DNA of 64,000 nt from Maylandia zebra (lineage: Eukaryota > Chordata > Actinopteri > Cichliformes > Cichlidae): contig NC_135184.1 of NCBI RefSeq assembly GCF_041146795.1, positions 2,629,967 through 2,693,966 of the forward strand, given 5' to 3'. The notes beneath the pieces were generated by a model. It searched no databases and was not told the origin of the DNA. It saw only the letters and a list, made by a program, of their open reading frames with translations. This document shows, in pieces, positions 44,692-55,945 of this stretch. Position 1 is the stretch's first letter. Every line of letters starts with the position of its first letter. The position numbers and the translations under genes are program-made.

Positions 44692-44812
44692 GTTCCTGGA
44701 ATCGTTCTTTAACCAGTGCGTGTAACTGTCAACATATCATTAAAGTGAAAAACCGCAGCTAACGGTGTGGCGGCTGCAGCGCCGAAACCCACGCAGCCCA
44801 TCTGCTGCACGA
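44692..44812 (-). promoter_or_regulatory. candidate TRG 3' enhancer between C3 and C4
   Basis: This is the diverged, inverted relative of 16400-16525. Conserved words are STAT-type TTCCTGGAA (44693-44701), Myb-type TAACTG (44723-44728), Runx-type AACCGCA (44751-44757) directly beside Myb-type TAACGG (44760-44765), and GAAACCCAC with TCTGCTGCA. It lies 1.7 kb beyond the C4 stop, in C4 orientation, and 2.2 kb beyond the C3 stop, so it may serve both. Surrounding DNA is not conserved. Confidence 0.6.
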
Positions 44813-46487
44813 GGAAGGAAGTGCTGATGCACTGAGAACAGATTCACATGCAAGAGCTCTTTTTTCCACTGAGCCCCCTCCACCCACTCAGAGTTACACT
44901 CAAACAAACAATATTAATGACCCACTTTCAGTTGTTTTTGACCAAGTGATACGAAACCAACAAGCCCGCCGTACATACTATGATCTGAATATAGTCGAAT
45001 ACTGAGAATATGAATTACCTAGAAGTTAAATTATCATGAAATAAATTAAGATATCTGTCATATTTATGGTTTGTTGACTCAGGATGTGTTGTGCTCGGTC
45101 ATGACTTCTCCCTCCAGCAGCCTTTTGTTTCGAGACCACTGCTGTGAAACGGCGTTGCATAAATAAACTTGAATTATTTGAACATTTCAGATTAAGTCTG
45201 TAAAATCTGTTTATAAATTCATGCTTGAAGATTTATTATTTATTATTTGAACCAGATCACAGATTTGGACGGTTTATTTTCTGTATAATATTTTCACTAC
45301 TTGACAGTGTTATTTCTTAACTTAAAATTGTAAATTTAAATTTTAGAGGAAAAATTAAAAATGTTTTTCTGGTTAGTCTAAATAAGTCCAATTCTGGCCC
45401 CCGGGCCTCATGTTTGACACCCTTGGTCTAAAGGTTAATCTCATTGAAAAGACTCGGTAACTTTCTTAAAAAAAACTTAAGTGAGTTCTCAATTTGCTTT
45501 TGTTTTACAGTAAATAAAATATTTTTGTACTTACAGAACTGTTTTTGTTAGATGTGGGTTAATAATTTTCTGTTCACTGTTACTGATGTTTTAAATGTTG
45601 TAATGTTTCTGCCACATTAAAGCGAACTCAGAGAAACTGCATAGGAATCAAAAATAAACCATATGTGAAAAACTTTATTAACAAGTATTACAGACTCAAT
45701 TTTTTTGAGCTTCCTGTTTATTTTTGGCCATTTAATTTCTCTATGAATCATTTATTATATTTGGTTAAGTCAAAAATATCAAAATCTGATTCTAAAGAAA
45801 TATTTTACTGGTGTTTACAACAAACTATAAAGCTTTTCATAGATTTTTCATAGGGAATTACTCCACAATAATTATTTTTGTAAGCTTACTTTGCTACAGA
45901 AGACAGAAAAAATGAAAAACGATATTTCAAATAATTTTTTCTTGAAGAAAGTCTCGTGCAGAAATAGATTTATTAAAATTTGACACTATAAAAGAATAAG
46001 TCAAACGGAGAGAAGTAAATCTGTAACAGCTGAAAGCTGAAAATAATAAAAAAATAATATGTTTTTTCTTACAGTAACAAAAAAGTATTATTAATAAAAC
46101 AATATTTAAAATATGAATGACATAAAATTACTAAAAGCTGCTTTTGTACCAATGTGTTTTCCTTGGCACAGTTTGTTGCTGTCTATAAAACACAACAAGC
46201 TGTTGAACTGCAAACACAAGCAAAGTATTTTTGTTTTTACAAATTAATAACAGCTTCTGTTTCATGTGCGCGATAGATGACAGGAAGTTTTCTCATGGGG
46301 ACAACTGTGTACAAAACTCTAATTATCTACAATAAATCACATTCATTTTGAAGGAATATGTCACTCAAATGCAAAGTATTGCTGACAGTGAACATTTCAA
46401 GTTTGTCAGTAGCATAAATTCATCATGTTTAATATAGCGGAAGTTTAATTTTAATGTAATTGAGAGATAAAAGCTGTATAAAGACAG
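44813..46487. other. region downstream of C4
   Basis: A+T-rich with no gene, clear repeat or RSS seen. Confidence 0.5.
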
Positions 46488-47076
46488 TCAGTTAGCAGGT
46501 GTGCTGTTGGTTGAACGTCCCTTCTTTCTCGTGATCCCGAGCAGAGAGAGTCCACAGAAGTACGCCAGACTCTTCGCTATCAGCACTGTGTACATCAGAC
46601 ACAGCAGCCTCTCTTTAAACCAGCGTGGGGGAGGCGGTGGGGGAGGAGAAGGTCCTCTAATCTCTGTAAAAGAAAAGGAAAGAATTAACAAAGTCATGTC
46701 AATGACCTTCTCCTCTGCTCTCTGAATATTCTCTGAATGTTGAATCACTCAGTCATGAAGTGTTAGTTACCTATTTTGTTTTGGCCGGTCACTTTGCCTT
46801 TCTCATGGTGGACTTCACAGAGGTATTTATATGAGTAGATATCACCCTGATCGAGCACCGTGATGGAAGTGATGCGTCCTGGCTCTTTGATTTCCAGCTG
46901 CTCCACCTCAGCAGGGGGCAGATCCTCCAGCCGGCCGTTCTTCTCTCTTTTCCAGGAGAACTGGACCAGAGGAGGAATCATTCCTGAGGCCTGACACACC
47001 AGGGCGCTCCTCCCCCCGAGGCTGGTACTGTTTGCTGCTTTGTAAGCGGTCACCTCCGGCTTCACTGTCGGCTTAT
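46488..47076 (-). CDS. TRGC: TCR gamma constant region C4, proline-rich stalk
   Basis: Two exons on the minus strand: 47076-46771 (IgC domain) and 46663-46488 (stalk, membrane, tail). With the J base they give 160 residues. The IgC domain is classical: Cys in ALVCQAS, Trp in QFSWKR, Cys in YLCEVHH. It most resembles C1. The stalk contains an uninterrupted run of seven prolines (RGPSPPPPPPPRWFKE) with no Cys before the membrane. The membrane segment keeps the Lys (MYTVLIAKSLAYFCGLSLLG). The tail is basic (ITRKKGRSTNS) and ends TPAN. Splice sites are consensus and phase 1. It reads opposite to C1-C3 and lies tail to tail with C3. Confidence 0.9.
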
Positions 47077-48898
47077 CTAAAGTTTAACAGCAACAAGCAG
47101 CACAGACACACATTCACACCGTCAGCATGGACCATAATCATTAACCACTCATATACACATACACAGTATGTTCCCCCACTTATGTACTGCACATATGTAC
47201 CATGATTTATCACAAATCTTCTGCAGTTTTATATGTGCATCTTAATAACAGAATTTAATTTTTATCTATGCATACAGAAAATTAAAATTATGTCATTCAT
47301 AATCATTATTATCCAAACTTCCCTGTGAATAAATGGAAATATACAGATTATGTTGGTATAATAGCTACAGTGAAATATTACTATGAATTATGGCTAAAGA
47401 ATCCACAATACTAAGTATATGATAAATGCATTACTAGTCTACAATGACATAAAGATACATATTAGTTTATATGTGTATCCTGGGAAATCACTGGCCTGTT
47501 TTTTCCAGATTAGACTAGTTTGTGGTTTTATCTGAATCCCCTGCAGCTGAGGTCATGAAGTCTTGTCGTCAAAGATAAAGGAAACGTCTTTTAAATCCAC
47601 AAGACAATGTTTGACTTGCTCTGCTGCACCTTTAGAAGTGCAAAGTAATTTCTGCTCATGTGTATGTTTCACTGCTCACCGGCTCACTATTAATTCTTTT
47701 TATTTCTTTATCTACTTTTTTAAAACAACCGTTCAGCAAACCAGCTGTCTCTGCTATCTTTGAATATATTTGCTTCATGTTTGTCATAGTTGCACAATCA
47801 CTAATCAAATATATTCAAAGATAACTTCCTCTCATTCTAAATAGCAAATTTCACATTTATGCTGTTTTGATGAAAAATCATTGAAACAATACACAACAAC
47901 TACCAAGAGATATTTTCTAGCACTTAACTCGCTTTAACTGTTAAGTCTAAAATTTAGTAATAAATCATTTAAACCTTCTCTAATGAAGGCTGAGGTACGG
48001 CACCGGCAGCAGGTCTCTTCCTAATTGTCGCATCCTTCATACAGTTATTTTATTTGGTCATGTTAAACATATAAAATTGAAGAAATATATTAACACCATG
48101 AACCAAAATGTAATTATATGTATGTGTGGAATATTTTTGCGCCACATCATTTTACAGATGTTACTACACCACCTTCTAATCACAGGATTCTTCACAGTTT
48201 GATTTTTTTTAACAAGCTGCTTAAATGTGGCTCATCGTTCCATCAGCAAAACCTTTAAATGCAAAGTGATAAAAAAATAGAAACATTTTTAAAAGCCCAT
48301 TTGTATTTTGGTGCATAACCTTCAAGTTAGATGTAACAATTCAACTACTCAATAATATATAGATAGATAGATACACAACACAGAGACAAATAACAATTAA
48401 GAAACACCCAGTGACACAGATTTGTGATCAGATATGCTTCTAATCTGTCATAATTTCCAAAATTCCTATCATATCTTAAATTTGATTTAATTAACATTAG
48501 ACATTGTGCAACACTAAGAGAAAGAAGAGAGAAAGAAAATCTCCCACAGTCCTTGTGAATCTAATTTTCTTTTGATAAGAGAAAGACAGAGAAAGCAGAG
48601 TCTTACGTCTCATTAGAGCGGAGCTGTTTGAGACCAGAGAACAAGTTACTAAATTATTTCTTACACTTCTTTAAATGTCTGCAGGGTTTTAAGATGGAAA
48701 GCACACTACATAAAAAAGCTTAAATACATTTCTGACAGCTTTTAGATTGTCGTTTTAAAGTTAGACTAAGTGCACTGCTTTTTTAAAACTATTTTAGAAA
48801 CATTTAAAACATTTAATGGCACAGAATATAAACTTTTAAGTAAAAAAAACAAACAAAAACAGTAAAATCAAGTAGGTGAAATACATTTTAAGCCTTAC
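47077..48898 (-). other. J4-C4 intron
   Basis: A+T-rich intron of 1.8 kb. No second J segment or RSS is seen. It does not share the 270-bp J-intron block found at J1-J3. Confidence 0.6.
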
Positions 48899-48965
48899 CT
48901 GTTACATAGAGCTTTGTTCCAGAGCCAAAGATGAGATAGCTGTTGGACTCATCACCGGATCCTCC
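48899..48965 (-). CDS. TRGJ: TCR gamma joining segment J4
   Basis: A 67-base J segment reads GGSGDESNSYLIFGSGTKLY plus VT, with the FGSG motif and a phase 1 donor (ACAG|GTAAGG). It has the longest CDR3 contribution of the four and Tyr where the others have Ser. It splices to C4 at 47076. Confidence 0.92.
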
Positions 48966-48993
48966 CACACTGAAACACACTGATACAAAAACC
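48966..48993 (-). promoter_or_regulatory. J4 recombination signal (12-RSS)
   Basis: On the minus strand: nonamer GGTTTTTGT (48993-48985), a 12-bp spacer, and heptamer CAGTGTG (48972-48966). The heptamer differs from the CACTGTG of J1-J3 at its third base, which is usually well conserved. Confidence 0.88.
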
Positions 48994-49298
48994 TTTCTGC
49001 CGTTGAGTTTGTCAGCTGAGGTGAATGAGCGTAAAGTATCATATTTCACTTCCAGGAAAGGTCACATGGAGTTTATCATTTTGGCTGCTAACTGCCTTGA
49101 AACTGTGCTTCTCTTGGATAAACTACAAGTAACTTTTTATATTTTGTTTTTATTTACCTTTTTCTGAACCATAAAAGTTTTTGTTTTTTTTAAATTACAG
49201 ATTAGTGGGTTATTATTATTTATCATCACCAATTTCCTCAAATCCTGAAAAATAATAATATGGATGATCTCCGGGATTTCATATATAGGAGAATCACT

Positions 49299-49300
<2 letters not shown>

Positions 49301-49372
<72 letters not shown>
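49301..49372. repeat. (GT)n microsatellite
   Basis: A long GT run. It is followed by a fish repeat rich in TGTGAGGACA words to about 49560. Confidence 0.95.
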
Positions 49373-49373
<1 letters not shown>

Positions 49374-49599
49374 CCTGTCTACCGATCTTTGTGAGGACAA
49401 ACAGTCACTTGTGAGGACACACATACCGGTCCTCACAAATTTGAAGGAATTTTTGAGGCTCAGAATGTGGTTTCATTGTCAGGGTTGCAAATAAGTTATT
49501 GGTAGGTTTAGGTTTAGGGTTAGGCATTCATTTTTAAGGGGCACAGGTGTCGAACTCCGGGTCTCGAGCGCCTGTATCCTGCAGGTTTTACATATGTCC

Positions 49600-49780
49600 T
49601 TGATGAACTTGAGCATCAGAACAGGAAAGATTCAGAGTGTCAGCATGTTCACTGGAACCTGAACATCTGGACGAATGTTATGTTCAGTTCAGTGATGAGT
49701 CCAGATTTTGGATTGAAAGGTTAAAGTGTGGAGATGATGAGGGGAACACTATTCTGATTGTACCAATAGCTTAGCAGCTT
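49600..49780 (+). mobile_element. Tc1-like transposase fragment
   Basis: The plus strand reads WNLNIWTNVMFS followed by out-of-frame SPDFGLKG, the usual Tc1 region around the second catalytic Asp. It is short and broken. Confidence 0.55.
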
Positions 49781-49812
49781 TAAGTGGAAGCACTAATAAT
49801 AATAATAACAAT

Positions 49813-50012
49813 AATAATGGATTGGATTTATATAGCGCTTTTCAAGGCACCCAAAGCGCTTTACAATGCCACTATTCATTCAGTCTCACATTCACACACT
49901 GGTGGAGGCAGCTACAGTTGTAGCCACAGCTGCCCTGGGGCAGACTGACAGAAGCGAGGCTGCCATATCGCGCCATCGGCCCCTCTGGCCAACACCAGTA
50001 GGCGGTGGAGTG
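49813..50012 (-). repeat. SINE 3' part, minus strand
   Basis: Contains the AGCGCTATATAAATCC tail (reverse complement) and the CAGGGCAGCTGTGGCTAC core. The head is missing. Confidence 0.7.
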
Positions 50013-50179
50013 GAGAAGATGAAATGGCCTGTCAGTTCTGATTTTAAACACCTTGTCATCAGCATGCTGTGAGTGACCAACACAAACACACTGTCTAACT
50101 TGTTAAAATGCAGGTGTGAACAAGTTGTTTGCCATCTGCCTGGCACCACTTCTCTGAGTTCCCTCTGTCTGTCTATGGT

Positions 50180-50665
50180 GTCACACTGTCTGCTCGTGAA
50201 TCTGTCTTTTAAGTTCAGTGTCTCGCCTGGTTCTCCGTGTCTGTGAGTTTCCTGTTTTACTCTGAAAGTCTCTGTCTCATGTGAGTGTGTTTAGTTTACG
50301 TTTCCCGTGTCTCGTCAGATCTGATTTCTCCCAGCTGTGTTCCTCTCCTGTCTCCCATCCCTTGATTACTGCTGTGAGTATTTAAGCCCTGTGTGTTCTC
50401 CTGCCTGTTGCTGGTTTGTCTACGTTATCGCCCTCTGTCATCCTGTGTGGTTCCCCTGCATCTGTCTATGTTTCCCTGCGTCTTCGTTTGTGTCTCTAGG
50501 TTTCAGGTTTGTTTTATTCTTAGTTTTTCCAGTTAGGTTTTGTCAGTTCTGTTCTTGCCATCCTTTGCCTTTTGTTGTACATCGTCCTCCTCAATAAAAG
50601 CCCACTCACATCAGTAGTGCCTGCATCTTGGGTCCTTCAATACATGGCTCGCCCCGCCAGCTGTG
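50180..50665 (+). repeat. transcript-like interspersed repeat (plus)
   Basis: Pyrimidine-rich, with a CAATAAAAGCCCACTCAC signal, then GCATCTTGGGTCC and an end TGTGACA. It is the best preserved of three such stretches. The open frame inside is not protein-like. Confidence 0.45.
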
Positions 50666-50669
50666 ACAA

Positions 50670-51090
50670 ATAGAACACGATGTTTAACTGTATCGAACGC
50701 TGCACTGAGGTCTAGCAGGACAAGCACAGAGATGAGGCCACTGTCAGAGGCCATAAGAAGATCATTTGTAACCTTCACTAAAGCTGTTTCTGTGCTGTGA
50801 TGAGCTCTGAAACCTGACTGAAACTCTTCAAATAAACCATTCCTCTGCAGATGATCTGTTAGCTGTTTGACAACTACTCTTTCAAGGATGTTTGATATGA
50901 AAGGAAGGTCGGAGATTGGCCTATAATTAGCTAAGACTGCTGGGTCTAGAGATGCTTTTTGAGTAAAGGTTTAACTACAGCCAGCTTGAAGGCATGTGGT
51001 ACATTATTAGAGATAGACTGGCGATATTTAAGATTGAAGCAGTAAGTAATGGTGGGACCTTGAGCAGCCTTTTAGCAACGGGATCTAAAA
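50670..51090 (-). mobile_element. L2-type LINE reverse transcriptase fragment
   Basis: On the minus strand the three frames together give the usual L2 RT order: a PSSFKLA-like stretch, [10 protein letters not shown]-like, [13 protein letters not shown]-like and [13 protein letters not shown]-like motifs. Frameshifts break it. It ends against the Penelope fragment. Confidence 0.6.
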
Positions 51091-51094
51091 GACA

Positions 51095-51968
51095 CATTGA
51101 TAGACTGGAGGAGGAGAAAAGAAGATCAGACACCAGCGAGAGAGGATCAGAAGGACAGACGCAACAACATTGTCATCCCCTATGTAGCCAGTGTATCAGA
51201 GAAACTCAGGAGAGTTTTCTCGAAGCATGACATCCCGGTGTACTTCAGACCCAGCAACACGCTCAGACAGAAACTGGTTCATCCCAAAGACAAAACTCCA
51301 AAACACAAACTTAACAATGTGGTGTATGCTGTGTATGCTGTACAGTGCAGCGAGGAATGTCCAGACCTCTACACTGGCGAGACCAAACAGCCACTTCACA
51401 AGCACATGGCACAACACAGAAGAGCCACCTCCACAGGACAAGACTCAGCAGTCCATCTGCATCTTAAGGTCAAAGGTCACTCTTTCGAGGATGCCAATGT
51501 TCACATTTTGGACAGAGAGGACAGATGGTTTGAAAGAGGAGTGAAAGAAGCATCTATGCCCACTGTGAGCGACCATCTTTGAACAGAGGCGGGGTTTACG
51601 ACACCAACTCTCTGCCATCTATAATCCAGTTTTGAGATCCTTCCCAGACGCCTTAACGCCCACTCACATCCTGGGCCGTCTGACCTCAGGAAATCACATG
51701 ATAAGGTGGGGCCAGGTTTCACAATGAACACACCCGAAACTCTGGCTGATTGGGACCCACGCCTGTTTTCACACCTTGGCTCAGGCGATTAGAGGATCAT
51801 CAGGGGTCCTTTTGTCCCTCTGTGGGGGGAAACTCCCACTAGGTTTATATCTGGGACTCTCCACCATTTGACCTTAGAACTGAAGAAGCTTCTCGGATGA
51901 GAGGTGAAACGTCTTCAAGTAACTTGAAGAAGTCCAGACACTTTTCTTTCCAAGCTCCTTAGACTACT
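51095..51968 (+). mobile_element. Penelope-like element 3' part with GIY-YIG domain
   Basis: A 5'-truncated copy. The coding end is at 51582, and the terminal sequence GAGAGGTGAAACGTCTTCAAG and CTCCTTAGACTAC runs to 51968, matching the fragment at 19600-19753. Confidence 0.8.
51097..51582 (+). CDS. Penelope-like C-terminal endonuclease, partial
   Basis: The 161-codon frame covers the end of a Penelope-like protein. First comes a linker (SVSEKLRRVFSKHDIPVYF), then a GIY-YIG-type module: NNVVYAVYAVQC, a Cys pair and LYTGETKQPL, the Arg/His region HMAQHRRATS, and GQDSAVHLHLKVKGHSFED. It ends with DREDRWFERGVKEA and a stop. YAV is duplicated in this copy. RT is absent, so it is inactive as an element. 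Confidence 0.78.
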   Translation: MIDWRRRKEDQTPAREDQKDRRNNIVIPYVASVSEKLRRVFSKHDIPVYFRPSNTLRQKLVHPKDKTPKHKLNNVVYAVYAVQCSEECPDLYTGETKQPLHKHMAQHRRATSTGQDSAVHLHLKVKGHSFEDANVHILDREDRWFERGVKEASMPTVSDHL

Positions 51969-52456
51969 TAATGTGAAAGGAATGGTTGGCTCAACAGTGC
52001 TCTGACTTTTTGCAATTACACTTAAATACATTTAAACAAAATTTTTAATAATAAGATAGGATTACTAATAAATGTTTTTTGTTGGAAAGGGGTAATTATA
52101 TAAAGTTTAGTTTTATTTTGCAATATCAACAAAAATGCAAATATATTTATATTATTCAGTTAAATTATATCTGTACACTTCTGAATCACTACAACATTCA
52201 CCTAGAGGCACTTCATGCGGTAAGGGAAAGGCCACGGCAATAAAGAGCAAAATGTATATACAGCAAATATACATGTATACAATATTTATTAATGACATAA
52301 TAAAAAAAGATGTGTTTAAATAAAAAATTAAGGATAATTAAGGAAAATAAGGATTAAGCTGGCAGAAACTTGTATTTGTTTACAGTGAATTTCTAAACCC
52401 TTAAAGGAAAAAGAAATGAGGAAAGTGCTCAGGTGTCTGATTTCTGCTAGTCTGTT
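51969..52456. other. A+T-rich spacer before V3
   Basis: No gene or clear repeat. The part next to V3 (52440-52456) is shared V downstream flank. Confidence 0.5.
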
Positions 52457-52494
52457 GGTTTTTGTTCAGGCTGCAGAGATGATTATTCACTGTG
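52457..52494 (-). promoter_or_regulatory. V3 recombination signal (23-type, 22-bp spacer)
   Basis: Heptamer CACAGTG (52494-52488) and nonamer ACAAAAACC (52465-52457) on the minus strand, 22 bases apart. The spacer differs slightly from V1/V2. Confidence 0.92.
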
Positions 52495-52955
52495 GGTACC
52501 CGACTTCAAACAGGAGCAATAATAGGTGGCTGAATGAGCAGAGCTAATTCTTGCAACTACCAACTCACAGCCATTCTGTTTCCTTACAGCTGAGAAATCA
52601 TTTTTCTGTGGATGGTTGAAATCTGAATAAACATAACCATTATTCCTGTTAACAGTCAGAATCACTGTGAGCTTTTCTCTCTCTTTCTTCTGGTACCAGT
52701 ACACAGTATTTTTGCTACACAACTCAGTTCCTCCACAGCTGATGGAGACTGATTCACCAGCTCTCCTGGTCTGCGATAACTGCTCCTGAATCAGCTGTTC
52801 TGCTGCCATGGTAACCAGTGCTGTAGAGACACAGACAGATAGATGAAGGTTAGTGTGACAGTGTTTGTTACAGGTTGACTTTGTTGGCTCCTGATTGGCT
52901 GGAAACACTCACCTGAACACAGACAGCACAGAGCAGCAGCTGGGAGGAAAAGCAT
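52495..52955 (-). CDS. TRGV: TCR gamma variable segment V3
   Basis: Leader 52955-52913 and V exon 52820-52495 (326 bp) on the minus strand. The mature start EQLIQEQLSQ is shared with V6. Landmarks are SISCGGTELC (Cys23 plus CDR1 Cys), VYWYQKK, DFSAVRKQNGCEL with an additional FR3 Cys, and TYYCSCLK. It is the V closest to J4, about 3.5 kb away. The frame is open and the leader is identical to the other five. Confidence 0.9.
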
Positions 52956-53100
52956 TTTGTGCAGTGGTGTTTCCTCTGGTGAACCTGGGGAGAAGTGGCG
53001 CTCTGATGCAGCTGAGGCCAAACAAGGACGAGCTGTGAGATCAGACGAGGGCCACGTGGTTTCTAACAGGTCCTCAAAGCTCCCATCAGCCCCTGCAGTG
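52956..53100 (-). promoter_or_regulatory. conserved 5' block of V3
   Basis: Same block as before V1. The shared sequence ends at GCAGTG near 53100, earlier than for V4-V6. Confidence 0.6.
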
Positions 53101-54398
53101 CGTAGATTAGTAATATTAGATTTTAAATAGGGTGTGTGGACATTGTTGAATATCTTAAAAAATAGATGTGATCAAAAAAGAAATATTTCTTCACAGTGGG
53201 ACAGCTTTAAAATTAAATCCATTTTATGTATTAACACAAGTGAATTTCTGTTAAATATGAAGACGTGTCAGCACAGCAGGAAAAAGTTTCTACATCGTTC
53301 AGCTAAAGCAGCTCTACTTCTGTTGAATCACAGAGAGTGGAGAATCATCCAGGTCACCATTCAGGGTACACAGAATGACAGCAACTGCTGCTACAACAAG
53401 TGCTGTAGCATCAATAGACACGATCTGAAAACATGCATTTTGTAAGTCAACATCTAAAGAGCTATAGTAGCAGAAGTTCCTATCTCAAGTGAATGCAGCA
53501 TAAAAACAACAACTGTACAAGAATCAGTGTCAGCGATATACACAAAGCATCAGTTGGAATTTGTTTTCATTGAGAAGTAAAATTTGAATTTGTGTTGTTA
53601 CTGCAGATCTAGAAATATTCATTCCACTGAGGTCATTTTAACATTTTATAAAACATATATATTTTTAACTTTTTCATTGTGTTAAATATTACAGCTCTAT
53701 GCTTGAAACATGTTTTGTGCTGATATCCTTCATGTGTTGTTTGTTGCTTACAGAAAAGAATTGCATGACAGTGAACATTTCTCTTAATAAAGCTCAAACA
53801 GCCTCCAGACCCATTTAAAGGTACAGAAAAATAGTTTTTGAATGTATAAGAAAAACATTTTAAATTTGATTTTACAAAGACTTGTAATGTCTGGTTATAA
53901 ATTGCTAATATAAATATATATATAGAGAGAGAGAGAGAATCTTCTCTTTTCCTTCTTTTGACTTTTCAAAGGTTAAAAGCTTTGAGCAAGACTCATATTT
54001 CAAAAGAGTTCAGAGAAACTTGACATGATTAGGAGAAGATTTTTAGTGTTGTATAAATTAATATATAAATAAGTATAGTTTCACATACAGTGTAAGAGAT
54101 CTCAAACAAGTAGTAAAAATCCAATCAGATTTTTTGAGATGACAGGCAACAATGTCTGGCTTACATATTATTTGTAATTTTGCACTGATATCAGGCTCAT
54201 CAGGGTATGATTGCAAAAGATAATACCTTAAATATCTTTGATTAGAAAAACAAGCGTTTGTTACAGAGTGTATTTTGCAATAATTTAGAAGACAATGACG
54301 AAATAAACGTATAACAGAGATAAAATTTGCAGCACGTATGAATGGATTAGGATGTTGCTGTGGTTTGCTGCTCTCTTCCTGTCACAGACTCATCTGTT
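53101..54398. other. V3-V4 spacer
   Basis: A+T-rich with no gene or clear repeat. A short GA run lies near 53925-53938. Confidence 0.5.
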
Positions 54399-54436
54399 GG
54401 TTTTTGTTCAGGCTGCAGGGATCGTTTCTCACTGTG
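54399..54436 (-). promoter_or_regulatory. V4 recombination signal (23-type, 22-bp spacer)
   Basis: Heptamer 54436-54430 (CACAGTG) and nonamer 54407-54399 (ACAAAAACC), 22-base spacer. Confidence 0.92.
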
Positions 54437-54891
54437 GGGAACTTCTTTGTGACAGACACAGTAGTAGGTGGCTGAATGTTCCACACTGCATTTGTTGATC
54501 AACAGTACAATATCATCCTTGTCACTCATAGCTGAAAATGACTCTTTTAGATGATGAGTGAACTTTGAAGTTTTTTTTTCAATGCGGTCAAAACGCACAA
54601 TCACTGTGAATGATCCTCGATCTTTTTTCATGTACCAGTACATGTAATTATTGTCACATTGGTCGAACCCTGTGCACTTTAGGGATGCTGCTTCACCAGC
54701 TTTCTTTGTAGATGTCAAATCGTTCTGAATAAGCTGTGCTGCCATGGTAACCAGTGCTGTAGAGACACAGACAGATAGATGAAGGTTAGTGTGACAGTGT
54801 TTGTTACAGGTTGACTTTGTTGGCTCCTGATTGGCTGGAAACACTCACCTGAACACAGACAGCACAGAGCAGCAGCTGGGAGGAAAAGCAT
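54437..54891 (-). CDS. TRGV: TCR gamma variable segment V4
   Basis: Leader 54891-54849 and V exon 54756-54437 (320 bp). The mature chain starts near QLIQNDLTST. Cys23 and CDR1 Cys are in SLKCTGFDQC. The Trp context is MYWYMKK, with Met where others have Gln. FR3 has SFSAMSDKDD and an extra Cys in INKCSVEH. CDR3 starts TYYCVCHK. It groups with V5 by sequence. It is intact. Confidence 0.9.
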
Positions 54892-55150
54892 TTTGTGCAG
54901 TGGTGTTTCCTCTGGTGAACCTGGGGAGAAGTGGCGCTCTGATGCAGCTGAGGCCAAACAAGGACGAGCTGTGAGATCAGACGAGGGCCACGTGGTTTCT
55001 AACAGGTCCTCAAAGCTCCCATCAGCCCCTGCAGTGGGCACATTAGACACGTTTAAAGGAAGCTATTGCGCCTTTGTGCCTTTGCCTGCTTCTACAGTTG
55101 AACTTCATACAGTCTGCACTACTATGGACACTTTTTGTTATAACGTGGTT
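54892..55150 (-). promoter_or_regulatory. conserved 5' block of V4
   Basis: The core to 55036 matches the other V genes. Conservation with V2 and V5 continues to about 55150 (CCTTTGCCTGCTTCTACAG). Confidence 0.6.
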
Positions 55151-55945
55151 TTAAACTCAGTAAAAGAGTCACTTTTTTTAAAGCTATAGATTTGTTCTTT
55201 TTATTATTGTATTTCCTTTTTGTCCTTTGAGCAGTTATTTTCATTTCTATTCTTAAATGACCTTATTTTGCAGTTTCTGTGGATGTACAGAAACTGAGTC
55301 CGTGGCTGATAACTGGAAAATGCAAAATTGCGAAAAATACCAAAATTATTATCAGTCCTGAACCCATTTTGTTTCAAACCGTCACCTGCCAACGCAGGAG
55401 ATACTTTTAAAAGTATAATATACGACATGTCCAGTTAACAAATCTAAAAACAGCTTATTTATTGTCATATATCTATTGGCGTGTGTACTCACACGGTTCC
55501 CAGTGTTTAATGCTCAGTGTAACAGTCACGTTTAGCTTATTGAACTTGTAACGGCATCGTTCGATGTTTGCTCCAGCCAAACAAAACTTACACGTATCAT
55601 TCAAACGTTACAACAATCTTCAATCATTCATGATCGTTTTTTGGTTGGATTCCAAGTAACAGCTGAGCTTCCATGTGATTCAATTTGCCACATAGCTAAG
55701 TGAATAAATGTAAGTATGCAGCCAATATTCTGTTTTTCAGTACAATAAAATGAAATAAAGTGAATACAAAAATGTAAAAATAAAATTAATGAAACCTTAT
55801 CACAGCATCTCGTCTGTAAACAGGATTTCAAACTGCTTTTTTTCTGTAATTTGCTTTAGGTTTTCGAGTGACATGCCCTGCTGATTTTTATATGTATATA
55901 AAAAATTGTAACCAGCGTAGAAGATCACATTTATGCAGCAGCAGT
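55151..55945. other. V4-V5 spacer
   Basis: A+T-rich, no gene seen. Confidence 0.5.

Noticed and set aside
13845-48965. TCR beta or immunoglobulin light chain identity
   Set aside because: The Lys-centred membrane segment with KSLVY context and short tail fits TRGC better. Light chains have no membrane segment. TRB is not fully excluded without a phylogeny.
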